The notes under the pieces are model-generated. The model saw only the letters and a list, made by a program, of their open reading frames with translations, did no database searches and had not been told where the DNA came from. From CAZESH01 sp964514665 (GTDB lineage: Bacteria > Bacillota > Bacilli > Paenibacillales > KCTC-25726): 6,434 nucleotides of DNA. This document shows positions 1 to 5,518 of the stretch, piece by piece. The translations under genes and the position numbers were made by a program. Within the stretch, counting starts at the first letter, position 1. Each line of letters opens with the position of its first letter. Location: positions 1 to 6,434 of the forward strand of contig CAZESH010000255.1 in NCBI GenBank assembly GCA_964514665.1, given 5' to 3'.

Positions 1-238
1 CTAATCAAGGGAATTGTCTCAAAGACTCAGGAAAGTTTCCATACACGAACTTATTTGACGCTTACGACTGTTTCATCTTAAATAACGAAAAAAAGCAATC
101 CTCCCGACCCTCGCAAAGCAGGAGGATTGCTTCATTTAGATCGATCATTGAGCTATCGCATTCGTACAGTTGATGGAGTTGATTCTTTCAAATATTTCTT
201 AACGTGTGCAAATTCATTCGATTTCCATTATATTTTCG
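1..238. other. Gene-free interior end of a second Tn3-type element
   Basis: This stretch lies on the inner side of the 38-bp terminal repeat at 239-276, so it is probably the end of a mobile element extending beyond the left edge. I see no supported gene. A plus-strand frame is open from base 1 to a TAA at 79-81 (26 codons), which is too short to mean anything without a homologue; it could be the tail of a gene entering from the left. The only clear structure is the hairpin at 93-132. Confidence 0.4.
93..132 (-). terminator. Rho-independent terminator (minus strand)
   Basis: A perfect 12-bp stem pairs AAGCAATCCTCC (93-104) with GGAGGATTGCTT (121-132) around a 16-base loop. Read on the minus strand, the stem is followed directly by a run of seven T (plus-strand A residues below 95, partly overlapping the stem base), the classic layout. 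Read on the plus strand the tail is only TTCATTT, so plus-strand termination would be weaker, though the hairpin could serve both. It could stop minus-strand transcription running out of the transposon remnant. Confidence 0.75.
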
Positions 239-276
239 CTTAGCGTACGTTTTTCGCGTTTTGTTGGCAGGACCCC
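239..276 (-). repeat. 38-bp Tn3-family terminal inverted repeat
   Basis: On the minus strand this segment begins GGGGTCCTGC and ends ACGTACGCTAAG, exactly 38 bases. GGGG at the outer end, TAAG at the inner end and a 38-base length are hallmarks of Tn3-family terminal repeats; the inner end resembles that of Tn4430 from memory. The outer GGGG faces right, so the element it bounds extends leftward beyond base 1. Its outer edge falls inside the tyrosine-recombinase gene, exactly where the protein stops resembling its family. The adjacent bases 277-281 (TTCTT) would be one copy of the usual 5-bp target duplication; the other copy is outside the window. Confidence 0.8.
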
Positions 277-661
277 TTCTTTAAATGACTGAGGGAACGG
301 AACGATGCGATCCTTGCCCCCCTTTCCGTTATTGATGCGAACCTGGCAGTAATGAAAATCAATATCCGTCAGCCGAATATTGATTAGTTCGCTTACGCGG
401 ATACCGGTATACATGAGTGTCTTAACAATCATCATGTCCTGGAAATTTTTCGACTTCCAGACTACCTCGTAATAACGCTTGAGTTCTTCCTCTGTTGGAA
501 CGTAGGGCAGCTTCTTGGATGCCTTTGGAACCTCGATTTCAAGCTCCGTCCTTAAATGCCGGAACAAGCTTTTCAGATAGGCATAATCAGGCCCGCTCGC
601 CGCGCAAATACTTCGCGAGTTCACGTGCCTTCTTTTTGGCGGATGTACGTTTTTCCGTCAC
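277..661 (-). pseudogene. Tyrosine recombinase (TnpI-like), frameshifted and truncated
   Basis: This is a remnant of a tyrosine site-specific recombinase of the kind carried by some Tn3-family elements to resolve cointegrates. The natural start appears to be GTG at 661-659, overlapping the transposase stop as GTGA, which suggests translational coupling. That frame reads VTEKRTSAKKKARELAKYLRG and then stops. One extra base in the C run at 592-594 (plus strand) shifts the frame, and coherent sequence resumes with DYAYLKSLFRHLRTELEIEV. The first catalytic arginine region (TGIRVSELINIRLTDID) and the beta-hairpin lysine region (GKGGKDR) are visible. The HxxR box and catalytic tyrosine are missing because the gene is cut at 276 by a foreign terminal repeat; the codons from GVLPTK onward are read from that repeat. 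It cannot encode an active recombinase. Confidence 0.85.
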
Positions 662-1559
662 GCTAATTCCCCTTCCAAGGATAATCGTTCGCTCATGTTG
701 AGGCGGATTGTGCCATAAGGGTTTACGTGGGTGTAAACGAGCGGCGTAAGCGCCCGTAAATCCTCCAGCGCCATTGTATCAAACCATCTTTTATCCGAGA
801 GAATATTTTGCAACATCAGGGTGTTGACGTAGACGAGACAATTCTGCAGGAGATGCAAGGATAAAACGGCCATTTCTTGATCCTCCATTCGATTCGTCGC
901 GATTTCGCCGCCCTTGCCGTAAAAGATGAAGCTGTTGGCCGAGTTCCAATTTTCTACGACATTTAGTTCTTCGTTAATCTCGCGGCGCAGCTCTTCGGAG
1001 TTCAAATAGTCGCATAGAAAGACCGTCTTGACGGCTTTACCGAGTTCCCCCAAGGCCTGATAAGTTGGGTGTTTCAAGTTGTTTCGCGTGAACCGCTTCA
1101 AAATGGCTTCCGTCTCGGCGGTACCAAGTCGCAGCGCAGAGGCGTACTTCATCATTTGATCGTATTGCTGGCGGATCAGCTCCCAGTTGATCGGCCTCGT
1201 AAGAACCGGCTGGAGGTTGGAATACGCATCGGCCATGCCGGGTTCAGGTCGGTACAGTTTCTGTGAATGAATCGCCTTAAGACGCGGCATTGAGCGCGGT
1301 GATATTTAATCATCCGACCGTTCCAATCGTATTGTGCATACAGTTCTGTCGGCACTTCGATTTGCTTGGCAATGTATGAAATGACGGCTTTAGGAGCTTC
1401 GAATTTATGGAACGGAAAGCGTGCCTCGTATTGGAAAAACTTAAACATGACCGCGAAACCGATCTTCGTCTCGCCGCTCTTATTCCCTATTTGCTGCATT
1501 TCGTTCGGAAGAAAGGTAAAATGCTCAATCAGCTCGTCTAGTTCCCAATTTCTCTTCAC
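658..1559 (-). pseudogene. tnpA: Tn3-family transposase TnpA, internally deleted
   Basis: The start is GTG at 1559-1557 behind a good ribosome binding site (GGAGGG, minus strand, about five bases upstream). Residues 1-90, from VKRNWELDELIEHFTFLPNE to KYHRAQ, match the N-terminal domain of large Tn3-family transposases (DUF4158-like). At about 1285-1296 the sequence jumps, in a different frame, to PRLKAIHSQKLYRPEPGMAD and runs to the normal C-terminus ending SLEGELA. That second part (about 200 residues) is the end of the Tn3 DDE catalytic domain. Such proteins are usually near 1000 residues, so roughly 700 residues, probably including both catalytic aspartates, are gone. The frame mismatch means the N-terminal frame continues as unrelated residues (CRVLRRFIH). 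Short CCGC-like sequence at the join could be deletion microhomology, but the parent sequence is needed to say so. Confidence 0.9.
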
Positions 1560-1578
1560 TGTTTTCCCTCCATTCGAA

Positions 1579-1606
1579 AGTTCCTATTACTGTGAGTATC
1601 GGAACT
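1579..1606. repeat. 28-bp imperfect palindrome upstream of tnpA
   Basis: AGTTCC (1579-1584) and GGAACT (1601-1606) form inverted arms that extend with AT at the third and fourth positions inward, around an unpaired centre. The same arm sequence recurs as direct copies at 1692-1699 and 1748-1755. Two inverted arms of about 10-12 bases round a short spacer is the layout of a tyrosine-recombinase core site, and Tn4430/Tn5401-type elements carry such internal resolution sites. It sits between the transposase start and the transposon edge, so it could also be an operator for tnpA. The role is inference; the symmetry is seen. Confidence 0.5.
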
Positions 1607-1691
1607 GATAGCGTGAAAAAGTAGACCAAAACTACCTTTTTTAAAATAGAATTTCTAAATTTCTCGCATTATTCCATTTACAAAATCAAAA

Positions 1692-1755
1692 TCGGAACTT
1701 TTGTTTTACTACTAAGGGACGGAAACTCTTAATCAGTAAATTGACTTTCGGAACT
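1692..1755 (+). repeat. Direct repeats of (A/T)TCGGAACTT
   Basis: Copies of TCGGAACT occur at 1692-1699 and 1748-1755, in the same direction as the right arm of the palindrome (1599-1606). A one-mismatch copy, ATCTGAACTTTTT, begins at 1759 and contains the -35 element of the promoter at 1761. Together with the palindrome this gives about five related copies in 190 bases. Either they are recombinase-binding repeats of the transposon, or they descend from ECF-type -35 sequences (GGAACTT). Only the copy at 1761 has a matching -10 at the right distance. Confidence 0.5.
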
Positions 1756-1760
1756 TCATC

Positions 1761-1790
1761 TGAACTTTTTCTAATAGTTCACGGTCTTTT
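1761..1790 (+). promoter_or_regulatory. Putative ECF sigma promoter P1 (yuiD-bcrC)
   Basis: The -35 is TGAACTTT (1761-1768) and the -10 is GTCTTTT (1784-1790), with 16 bases between TGAACTT and GTC. The same two blocks at identical spacing occur at 3076 and 4415. This is the general form of ECF promoters (AAC in the -35, GTC-like -10). Expected transcription start is near 1795, giving a leader of about 70 bases to the ATG at 1865. Confidence 0.6.
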
Positions 1791-1864
1791 ATATTTAGAT
1801 CACTATCACTTGCTCAAAGCTATGTTACCTGGACTATCCTAGAAACGAGAAAGGAGCGTATTTC

Positions 1865-2328
1865 ATGGGTATTTTCATTAATTATCCACTCGTCGCAGCA
1901 TTGGCATCTATACTACTTGCCCAATTTATTAAAGTTCCTTTAAATTTTTCGACAAAACGTTCATGGAATTGGGGGCTTGCTTTTAGTACCGGGGGAATGC
2001 CTAGCTCTCATTCAGCTGCCGTCACTTCCTTATCGACAGCTGTTGGCAAATTTATAACGGATTATCTTCGGTTCCATTTGCAATTTCTGTGGTCTTCAGT
2101 GCAGTAATCATGTTCGATGCTGCTGGTGTTCGTCGCCATGCAGGTGAACATGCAGTAATCCTCAATCGCTTTATCGAGGAATTTCAACATCTTTTTCATG
2201 AACAACCAGGTAGTCAGAAAATCAAAGTTTTAAAAGAACTACTTGGGCATCGCCCAATTGAAGTCATTTTCGGAGGGTTGCTCGGCATAGGAGTGAGCAT
2301 TGTTTTGTATCTAATTTTTTATCGTTGA
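1865..2328 (+). pseudogene. yuiD: YuiD-like divergent PAP2-family membrane protein, frameshifted
   Basis: The two halves are in different frames but together make one full-length protein of about 153 residues. The first half starts at ATG 1865 behind AAAGGAG and reads MGIFINYPLVAALASILLAQ, then the phosphatase-like box GGMPSSHSAA (PSSH near residues 46-49) and TSLSTAVG. The second half, from about 2051, reads IYNGLSSVPFAISVVFSAVI, then DAAGVRRHAGEHA and ELLGHRPIEVIFGGLLG, all typical of the B. subtilis YuiD family. Two extra A bases around 2048-2050 (or an equivalent single-base loss) break the frame; removing two bases gives exactly 154 codons. If real, the product stops after about 80 residues. 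The family is membrane-bound with PAP2-like motifs and no settled reaction known to me. It is 57 bases from bcrC with no terminator between, so the two probably share a transcript. A sequencing error at the A run is an alternative. Confidence 0.85.
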
Positions 2329-2385
2329 ATCATTTTCAGTTCAACAACAGAGACAATATAATTCGAAAAATAAGGAGAAAAAAGC

Positions 2386-2973
2386 ATGGATTATACGTTG
2401 TTTCAAATGATTAATCGTTTGGCGGGAATATATACGTTTTTAAATCCTTTGATGGGATTTTTATCCGAAGATGCACAGTATCTATTTTATCTGGGCGTCA
2501 TTATTTATTGGTTTACACGCACGAATCAAAATCGAAGAATGGTCATTGAAGCTTTATCTTCCGCGTGTCTGGCTTTAGGTTTTGGTGGACTATTAGCGAC
2601 CCTGTTTTACCGCGATCGCCCCTTTGTGACCCATCACGTCATTCAAGTAATTAATCATCCGGCTAATGCGTCTTTCCCAAGTGACCACGCAACCGGAGCT
2701 TTTGTTATCGCAGCTGCGATTTGGATGTTCCGGAAAAAAGATGGACTAGTCTGGTTAATTCTAGCGGCCTGTATTTCTGTCTCGAGAATTTGGACTGGTG
2801 TTCATTATCCAAGCGATGTAGTGGTTGGGGCTGGCATTGGAATTGCGTCTTCCATTTTCGTACATCGCTTATTCATGCGTTGGCATTTGGCCAATAAATG
2901 CGTAAGTTACGGGCTTGAAATGTACGAGAAAATCGAACAAAAGATTTGGGCTCCTTCACGGAAAACGCCTTGA
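2386..2973 (+). CDS. bcrC: Undecaprenyl-pyrophosphate phosphatase BcrC (PAP2 family)
   Basis: BcrC removes a phosphate from undecaprenyl pyrophosphate at the outer face of the membrane, regenerating the lipid carrier for cell wall synthesis; this also gives bacitracin resistance. The 195-residue length is close to B. subtilis BcrC. PAP2 motifs are all present: C1 as YRDRPF (75-80), C2 as SFPSDHATGA (PSDH 98-101, catalytic His101), C3 as SRIWTGVHYPSD (133-144, catalytic His140). C1 lacks the leading lysine of the general PAP2 pattern, but as I recall it B. subtilis BcrC does too. Several hydrophobic helices are evident (about 32-43, 55-74, 104-114, 121-133, 146-160). ATG 2386 follows AAGGAG by eight bases. 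A perfect TATAAT at 2357-2362 lacks a good -35, so expression probably comes mainly from P1 upstream. A strong terminator follows at 3007. Confidence 0.92.
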   Translation: MDYTLFQMINRLAGIYTFLNPLMGFLSEDAQYLFYLGVIIYWFTRTNQNRRMVIEALSSACLALGFGGLLATLFYRDRPFVTHHVIQVINHPANASFPSDHATGAFVIAAAIWMFRKKDGLVWLILAACISVSRIWTGVHYPSDVVVGAGIGIASSIFVHRLFMRWHLANKCVSYGLEMYEKIEQKIWAPSRKTP

Positions 2974-3006
2974 CGAAAAATTTATAAAAGGAAATGAACT
3001 TCCGCT

Positions 3007-3042
3007 ATACCCTTGAGCTATTGATGCTCAAGGGTATTTTTA
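3007..3042 (+). terminator. Rho-independent terminator after bcrC
   Basis: A perfect 12-bp stem pairs ATACCCTTGAGC (3007-3018) with GCTCAAGGGTAT (3026-3037) round a seven-base loop, followed by TTTTAT. It lies 33 bases after the bcrC stop and separates the yuiD-bcrC unit from the next gene, which has its own promoter at 3076. Confidence 0.92.
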
Positions 3043-3075
3043 TCTAAAGAAAGTACAAACTACCTATGCATGATC

Positions 3076-3106
3076 TGAACTTTATCGAACAATAATAAGT
3101 CTTTTT
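3076..3106 (+). promoter_or_regulatory. Putative ECF sigma promoter P2 (dedA-PAP2 gene)
   Basis: The -35 is TGAACTTT (3076-3083) and the -10 is GTCTTTTT (3099-3106), at the same spacing as P1 and P3. It shares ATCTGAACTTT with P1. Position supports it: just after the bcrC terminator and about 35 bases before the next start codon, giving a leader of roughly 30 bases that contains the GGAGGT ribosome binding site. Confidence 0.65.
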
Positions 3107-3141
3107 AATTATAAAATGATTTGCTTTCGTGGAGGTAAGAC

Positions 3142-4431
3142 GTGACACATTTCATGCAGCATTTAATAGATCAGTATGGGTACTATGTTTTAGGAATTGC
3201 CCCGATGCTTGAACTGCTCGCACTGCCTTTGCCAGGTGAAGTTATGATGACATATACAGGTCTTTTGGTTTTTGAAGGACATTTGAATTGGATGCTAAGC
3301 ATCCTTACGGCAGGTCTGGGTACTTCGATTGGAATGACGATTTCTTATTGGATCGGATATAAACTAGGCAAGCCTTTTTTTCAAAAGCATGGTTCCAAAT
3401 TCCATCTTGGGCCCGAAAAGCTAGAGAAAACATCGCTATGGTTTGAGCGTTATGGAAACAAGCTGCTTCTCTTTGCCTACTTCATTCCTGGCGTTCGGCA
3501 CTTCACTGGATATTTTTCGGGAGTTACACGCCTGTCGTTTCGAACCTATATGGTTTATGCTTATACAGGGGCATTTTTATGGACGGGAACGTTTATTTCG
3601 CTTGGAAAAATCCTCGGTCCTAAATGGGAACAGTTTCATCATACGATCACCAAATATTTGATTATCGCCGGGCTGATCGCGGCGGTGATTTTCGCCGTTA
3701 TTTACGTATACAAAAAATACCGAAACCAGCTGTTTGATGCGTCTTTAGCAGGACTTCACAAAGGGGTCAAAACGTTTCATACGTTAGGAAGGGTCAGGTT
3801 TCTGGTCCTCATCTCTTTTGGAGTGTTTCTAACACTTTTTATTGTGATGGCGGGATTGGTTCAAGACTTGCTAGCCCATGAATTTGCCGATTTTGATGCG
3901 GTCACCCCCTATATCGTCCATGCCATATTCGATGAAAGTTGGGCATATTGGATGAATCGCTTTGCGCATTTAGCATCGTTTCAGGTGCTTTTATCCGTTG
4001 CCGTCTTTGCCTTGGTCTGGATTTTAATAAAGGGAAAAGATCGATTACTGGAAGTGACATTCTTATTGTTTATATTTGTCGGCGGCGAGCTTTGGGACGA
4101 GGGGTTACGGAGACTTTTCCATCGGACAGGACCTACCAGCCTGATCAATACATTCCCGAGCGAACAGACCTTGATCACCATCATCTTCTTGGGTTTCGCG
4201 GCTTTCCTCATCGTTCGGCACGTGAAAATAACTTGGGTTCGAGCGGGCGCCTTTCTGATCGTTCTTGCGGCTGCATTTCTGGTGGGGATCAGCCGCATTT
4301 ATTTCGACATTCAGTACCCCAGTGACGTCGTTGCGGGTTATGTATTTGGGGGAGTTTGGCTCAGCCTAAATGTCGTTTTGTTGGAGGTTTTTCGACTTAT
4401 TAAACATAATAAGCTGAACTTTTCAACGTAA
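3142..4431 (+). CDS. DedA-family / degenerate PAP2 fusion membrane protein
   Basis: This 429-residue protein joins two membrane domains. Residues 1-190 are a DedA (VTT) domain with the early acidic motif LPLPGE (28-33) and the family signature YFIPGVRHFTGYFSG (113-127, Arg119). DedA proteins such as B. subtilis UptA return undecaprenyl phosphate across the membrane. Residues 220-420 have PAP2 topology, but the active site is altered. C1 is LFHRTGP (325-331, Gly where RP has Arg), C2 is TFPSEQ (Gln342 for the catalytic His), and C3 is SRIYFDIQYPSD (384-395, Gln391 for the catalytic His and Asp389 for Gly). Phosphatase activity is therefore unlikely, although SR, PS and PSD are retained. GTG 3142 is chosen because GGAGGT sits five bases upstream. 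Expression is likely from P2. A carrier-lipid transporter with a non-catalytic, perhaps lipid-binding, PAP2 half is my best inference. Confidence 0.88.
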   Translation: MTHFMQHLIDQYGYYVLGIAPMLELLALPLPGEVMMTYTGLLVFEGHLNWMLSILTAGLGTSIGMTISYWIGYKLGKPFFQKHGSKFHLGPEKLEKTSLWFERYGNKLLLFAYFIPGVRHFTGYFSGVTRLSFRTYMVYAYTGAFLWTGTFISLGKILGPKWEQFHHTITKYLIIAGLIAAVIFAVIYVYKKYRNQLFDASLAGLHKGVKTFHTLGRVRFLVLISFGVFLTLFIVMAGLVQDLLAHEFADFDAVTPYIVHAIFDESWAYWMNRFAHLASFQVLLSVAVFALVWILIKGKDRLLEVTFLLFIFVGGELWDEGLRRLFHRTGPTSLINTFPSEQTLITIIFLGFAAFLIVRHVKITWVRAGAFLIVLAAAFLVGISRIYFDIQYPSDVVAGYVFGGVWLSLNVVLLEVFRLIKHNKLNFST

Positions 4432-4445
4432 TCGAAAGTCTTTTT
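4415..4445 (+). promoter_or_regulatory. Putative ECF sigma promoter P3 (autoregulatory)
   Basis: The -35 is TGAACTTT (4415-4422) and the -10 is GTCTTTTT (4438-4445), matching P1 and P2 in sequence and spacing. The -35 overlaps the last codons of the DedA-PAP2 gene. It stands directly before an ECF sigma gene, and ECF genes commonly drive their own transcription. Predicted start of transcription is about 4450. Confidence 0.65.
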
Positions 4446-4476
4446 GATTGAGGTACTGCGGGGGGGAAGATTATGC

Positions 4477-5010
4477 GTGGACCAAGAACTTTTTAGATTA
4501 ATCGGCAAGGCCAAAAGCGGCGATACAGATGCGTTTGCCTTGCTTGTAAAGCAATATAAAGATCAGGTTTTTCGCTTTGCATTTGGGATGCTTTCAGACC
4601 GCATGGAAGCGGAAGACGTTTCTCAAGAGGCTTTTATTAAAGCATATTATTCGTTATCTAGACTTGAGAATAGTTATGCATTCTCTTCTTGGTTGACGCG
4701 AATTGTTTCCAATCTGTGTTACGATCGCATTCAAAAGCGAAAAAAAGAAAATACCTTATCGAGCGAACGGATCGAAGCCAGCATGTCCGAACAGGGAATG
4801 GAACGGAGCGACCTTCATTTGACTATCGAAGAAGCGATGAAGACATTAAGCCCTGAGCAAAGGGAAGCCATCTTACTTCGAGATGTGGAAGGATATACGT
4901 ATGACGAGATTGCCGGTATGCTCAATATTCCTTTAGGTACTGTAAAATCGCGTATTCATGCGGCGAGGCTAATGCTCCGAAAAGAAATGAAAAAGGAAGT
5001 GGATGAGTAA
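4477..5010 (+). CDS. ECF-type RNA polymerase sigma factor
   Basis: A group 4 (extracytoplasmic function) sigma factor that would direct RNA polymerase to stress promoters, in the cytoplasm. From GTG 4477 it has 177 residues, typical for the class. Region sigma2 covers about 10-90, with the core-binding segment AEDVSQEAFIKAYYSL (45-60) and FSSWLTRIVSNL (69-80). A charged linker follows, then sigma4 at about 113-170 with LSPEQREAILLRDVEG and the helix-turn-helix YDEIAGMLNIPLGTVKSRIH. It resembles SigW/SigV-type factors, but I cannot assign a specific name. An in-frame TTG at 4444 would add 11 residues but lies inside the P3 -10 box, ahead of the predicted transcript start. GTG 4477 has the G-rich GGGGGAAG just upstream, so I prefer it. 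The stop overlaps the anti-sigma start, as usual for such pairs. Confidence 0.93.
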   Translation: MDQELFRLIGKAKSGDTDAFALLVKQYKDQVFRFAFGMLSDRMEAEDVSQEAFIKAYYSLSRLENSYAFSSWLTRIVSNLCYDRIQKRKKENTLSSERIEASMSEQGMERSDLHLTIEEAMKTLSPEQREAILLRDVEGYTYDEIAGMLNIPLGTVKSRIHAARLMLRKEMKKEVDE

Positions 5011-5518
5011 CATGTCGGATCACATTGGGGATCTTATTTCCGCTTATATCGATAACGAATTGACTGAAAATGAACGACAACTGGTGGAAGAGCATTTATT
5101 CGATTGCCCGGAGTGCTTTGCAATCTTGAACGATTTTATGATGTTAAAAAATGATATTTTACAAACGTATCGTTCTATCGAAGCGCCGGACACTGTAGAA
5201 GATGTGGTGCTTCATGCCATCAGGACTCTGGTTCCATCCAAGCCTACACGGAAGCGATACTGGCTTTTCGTACCCCTGCTAAGTTCGCTGCTCTTCTTTG
5301 CAATCATTTTTTTGTTTATCGGACCGTTCGTTTTCAAGTTCATTTCCGTTGGATTGAAAGTCTTTATGAATTTGATGTTTGCAACTGGCAGCCTGCTCGC
5401 TTCTGACCCCTATGTGATCGCAGGTTTGATTGGGTTTTCGCTGCTGCTTATGATCGGTTCAAGTATTTCACTCAGGCTGCTGCTCAAACAACATCAGTTT
5501 AGGAGGAATCAAATTTGA
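5003..5518 (+). CDS. Zinc-binding transmembrane anti-sigma factor
   Basis: This protein should hold the upstream sigma factor inactive at the membrane until an envelope signal releases it. The N-terminal 40 residues form a ZAS-type anti-sigma domain: ISAYIDNELTENERQLVEEH then LFDCPEC, giving His31-x3-Cys35-x2-Cys38, with His7 a possible fourth zinc ligand. After a linker, hydrophobic segments lie at about 85-107, 108-130 and 136-163, so it probably spans the membrane two or three times rather than once as in RsiW. The C-terminus is basic (KQHQFRRNQI). ATG 5003 overlaps the sigma stop by eight bases, with AAGGA five bases upstream; ATG 5012 three codons later is an alternative start. The overlap implies translational coupling and balanced stoichiometry. 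The 171-residue length fits the family. Confidence 0.9.
   Translation: MSNMSDHIGDLISAYIDNELTENERQLVEEHLFDCPECFAILNDFMMLKNDILQTYRSIEAPDTVEDVVLHAIRTLVPSKPTRKRYWLFVPLLSSLLFFAIIFLFIGPFVFKFISVGLKVFMNLMFATGSLLASDPYVIAGLIGFSLLLMIGSSISLRLLLKQHQFRRNQI

Larger units (their letters stand above)
277..1760 (-). mobile_element. Decayed Tn3-family transposon remnant (tnpA-tnpI type)
   Basis: The unit consists of the broken transposase, the overlapping broken tyrosine recombinase and the upstream repeat region. Its left end was replaced or interrupted by another Tn3-type element at 276. I could not find a matching GGGG...TAAG terminal repeat on the right between 1561 and 1864, so the right boundary is uncertain and the end given is only the last repeat before the envelope operon promoter. 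With both enzymes broken it is immobile unless helped in trans. By eye the transposon genes look more GC-rich than the flanking envelope genes, consistent with separate origin. Confidence 0.7.
1561..1864. other. Intergenic region between tnpA remnant and yuiD
   Basis: This 304-base AT-rich gap holds no gene I can support. From left to right it contains the tnpA ribosome binding site, the palindrome, two direct repeats, the putative ECF promoter at 1761-1790, a leader of roughly 70 bases, and the AAAGGAG ribosome binding site of yuiD. The transposon's right end must lie somewhere here but shows no recognisable 38-bp repeat. Confidence 0.6.

Noticed and set aside
1..81. Open plus-strand frame of 26 codons ending in TAA
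   Set aside because: An open run this short is expected by chance, the start is off the window, and I recognise no family.
198..205. A second ACGTTAAG (minus strand), like the inner end of a Tn3 terminal repeat
   Set aside because: Thirty bases outward there is no GGGG and no similarity to the 38-bp repeat at 239-276; eight bases can match by chance.
495..701. Plus-strand open frame of 68 codons
   Set aside because: It is antisense to the recombinase remnant, with low-complexity composition and no family resemblance; likewise the plus-strand frames at 1069-1266 and 1366-1608 over the transposase.
1692..1755. Repeats as a CRISPR array
   Set aside because: The units are only about 10 bases, irregularly spaced and include inverted copies; no cas genes are present.
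2357..2362. Perfect TATAAT upstream of bcrC as a housekeeping promoter
   Set aside because: No acceptable -35 at 16-18 bases (TTGAAT is 26 bases away); possible but not supported, so noted only under bcrC.
3939..4325. Alternate-frame open readings on both strands inside the DedA-PAP2 gene, including minus 3981-4298
   Set aside because: They lie wholly inside a gene with clear motifs and have no plausible ribosome binding sites or domains.
4460..4466. Run of seven G before the sigma gene as a phase-variable tract
   Set aside because: It lies in the untranslated leader and is short; it is better read as part of the ribosome binding site.
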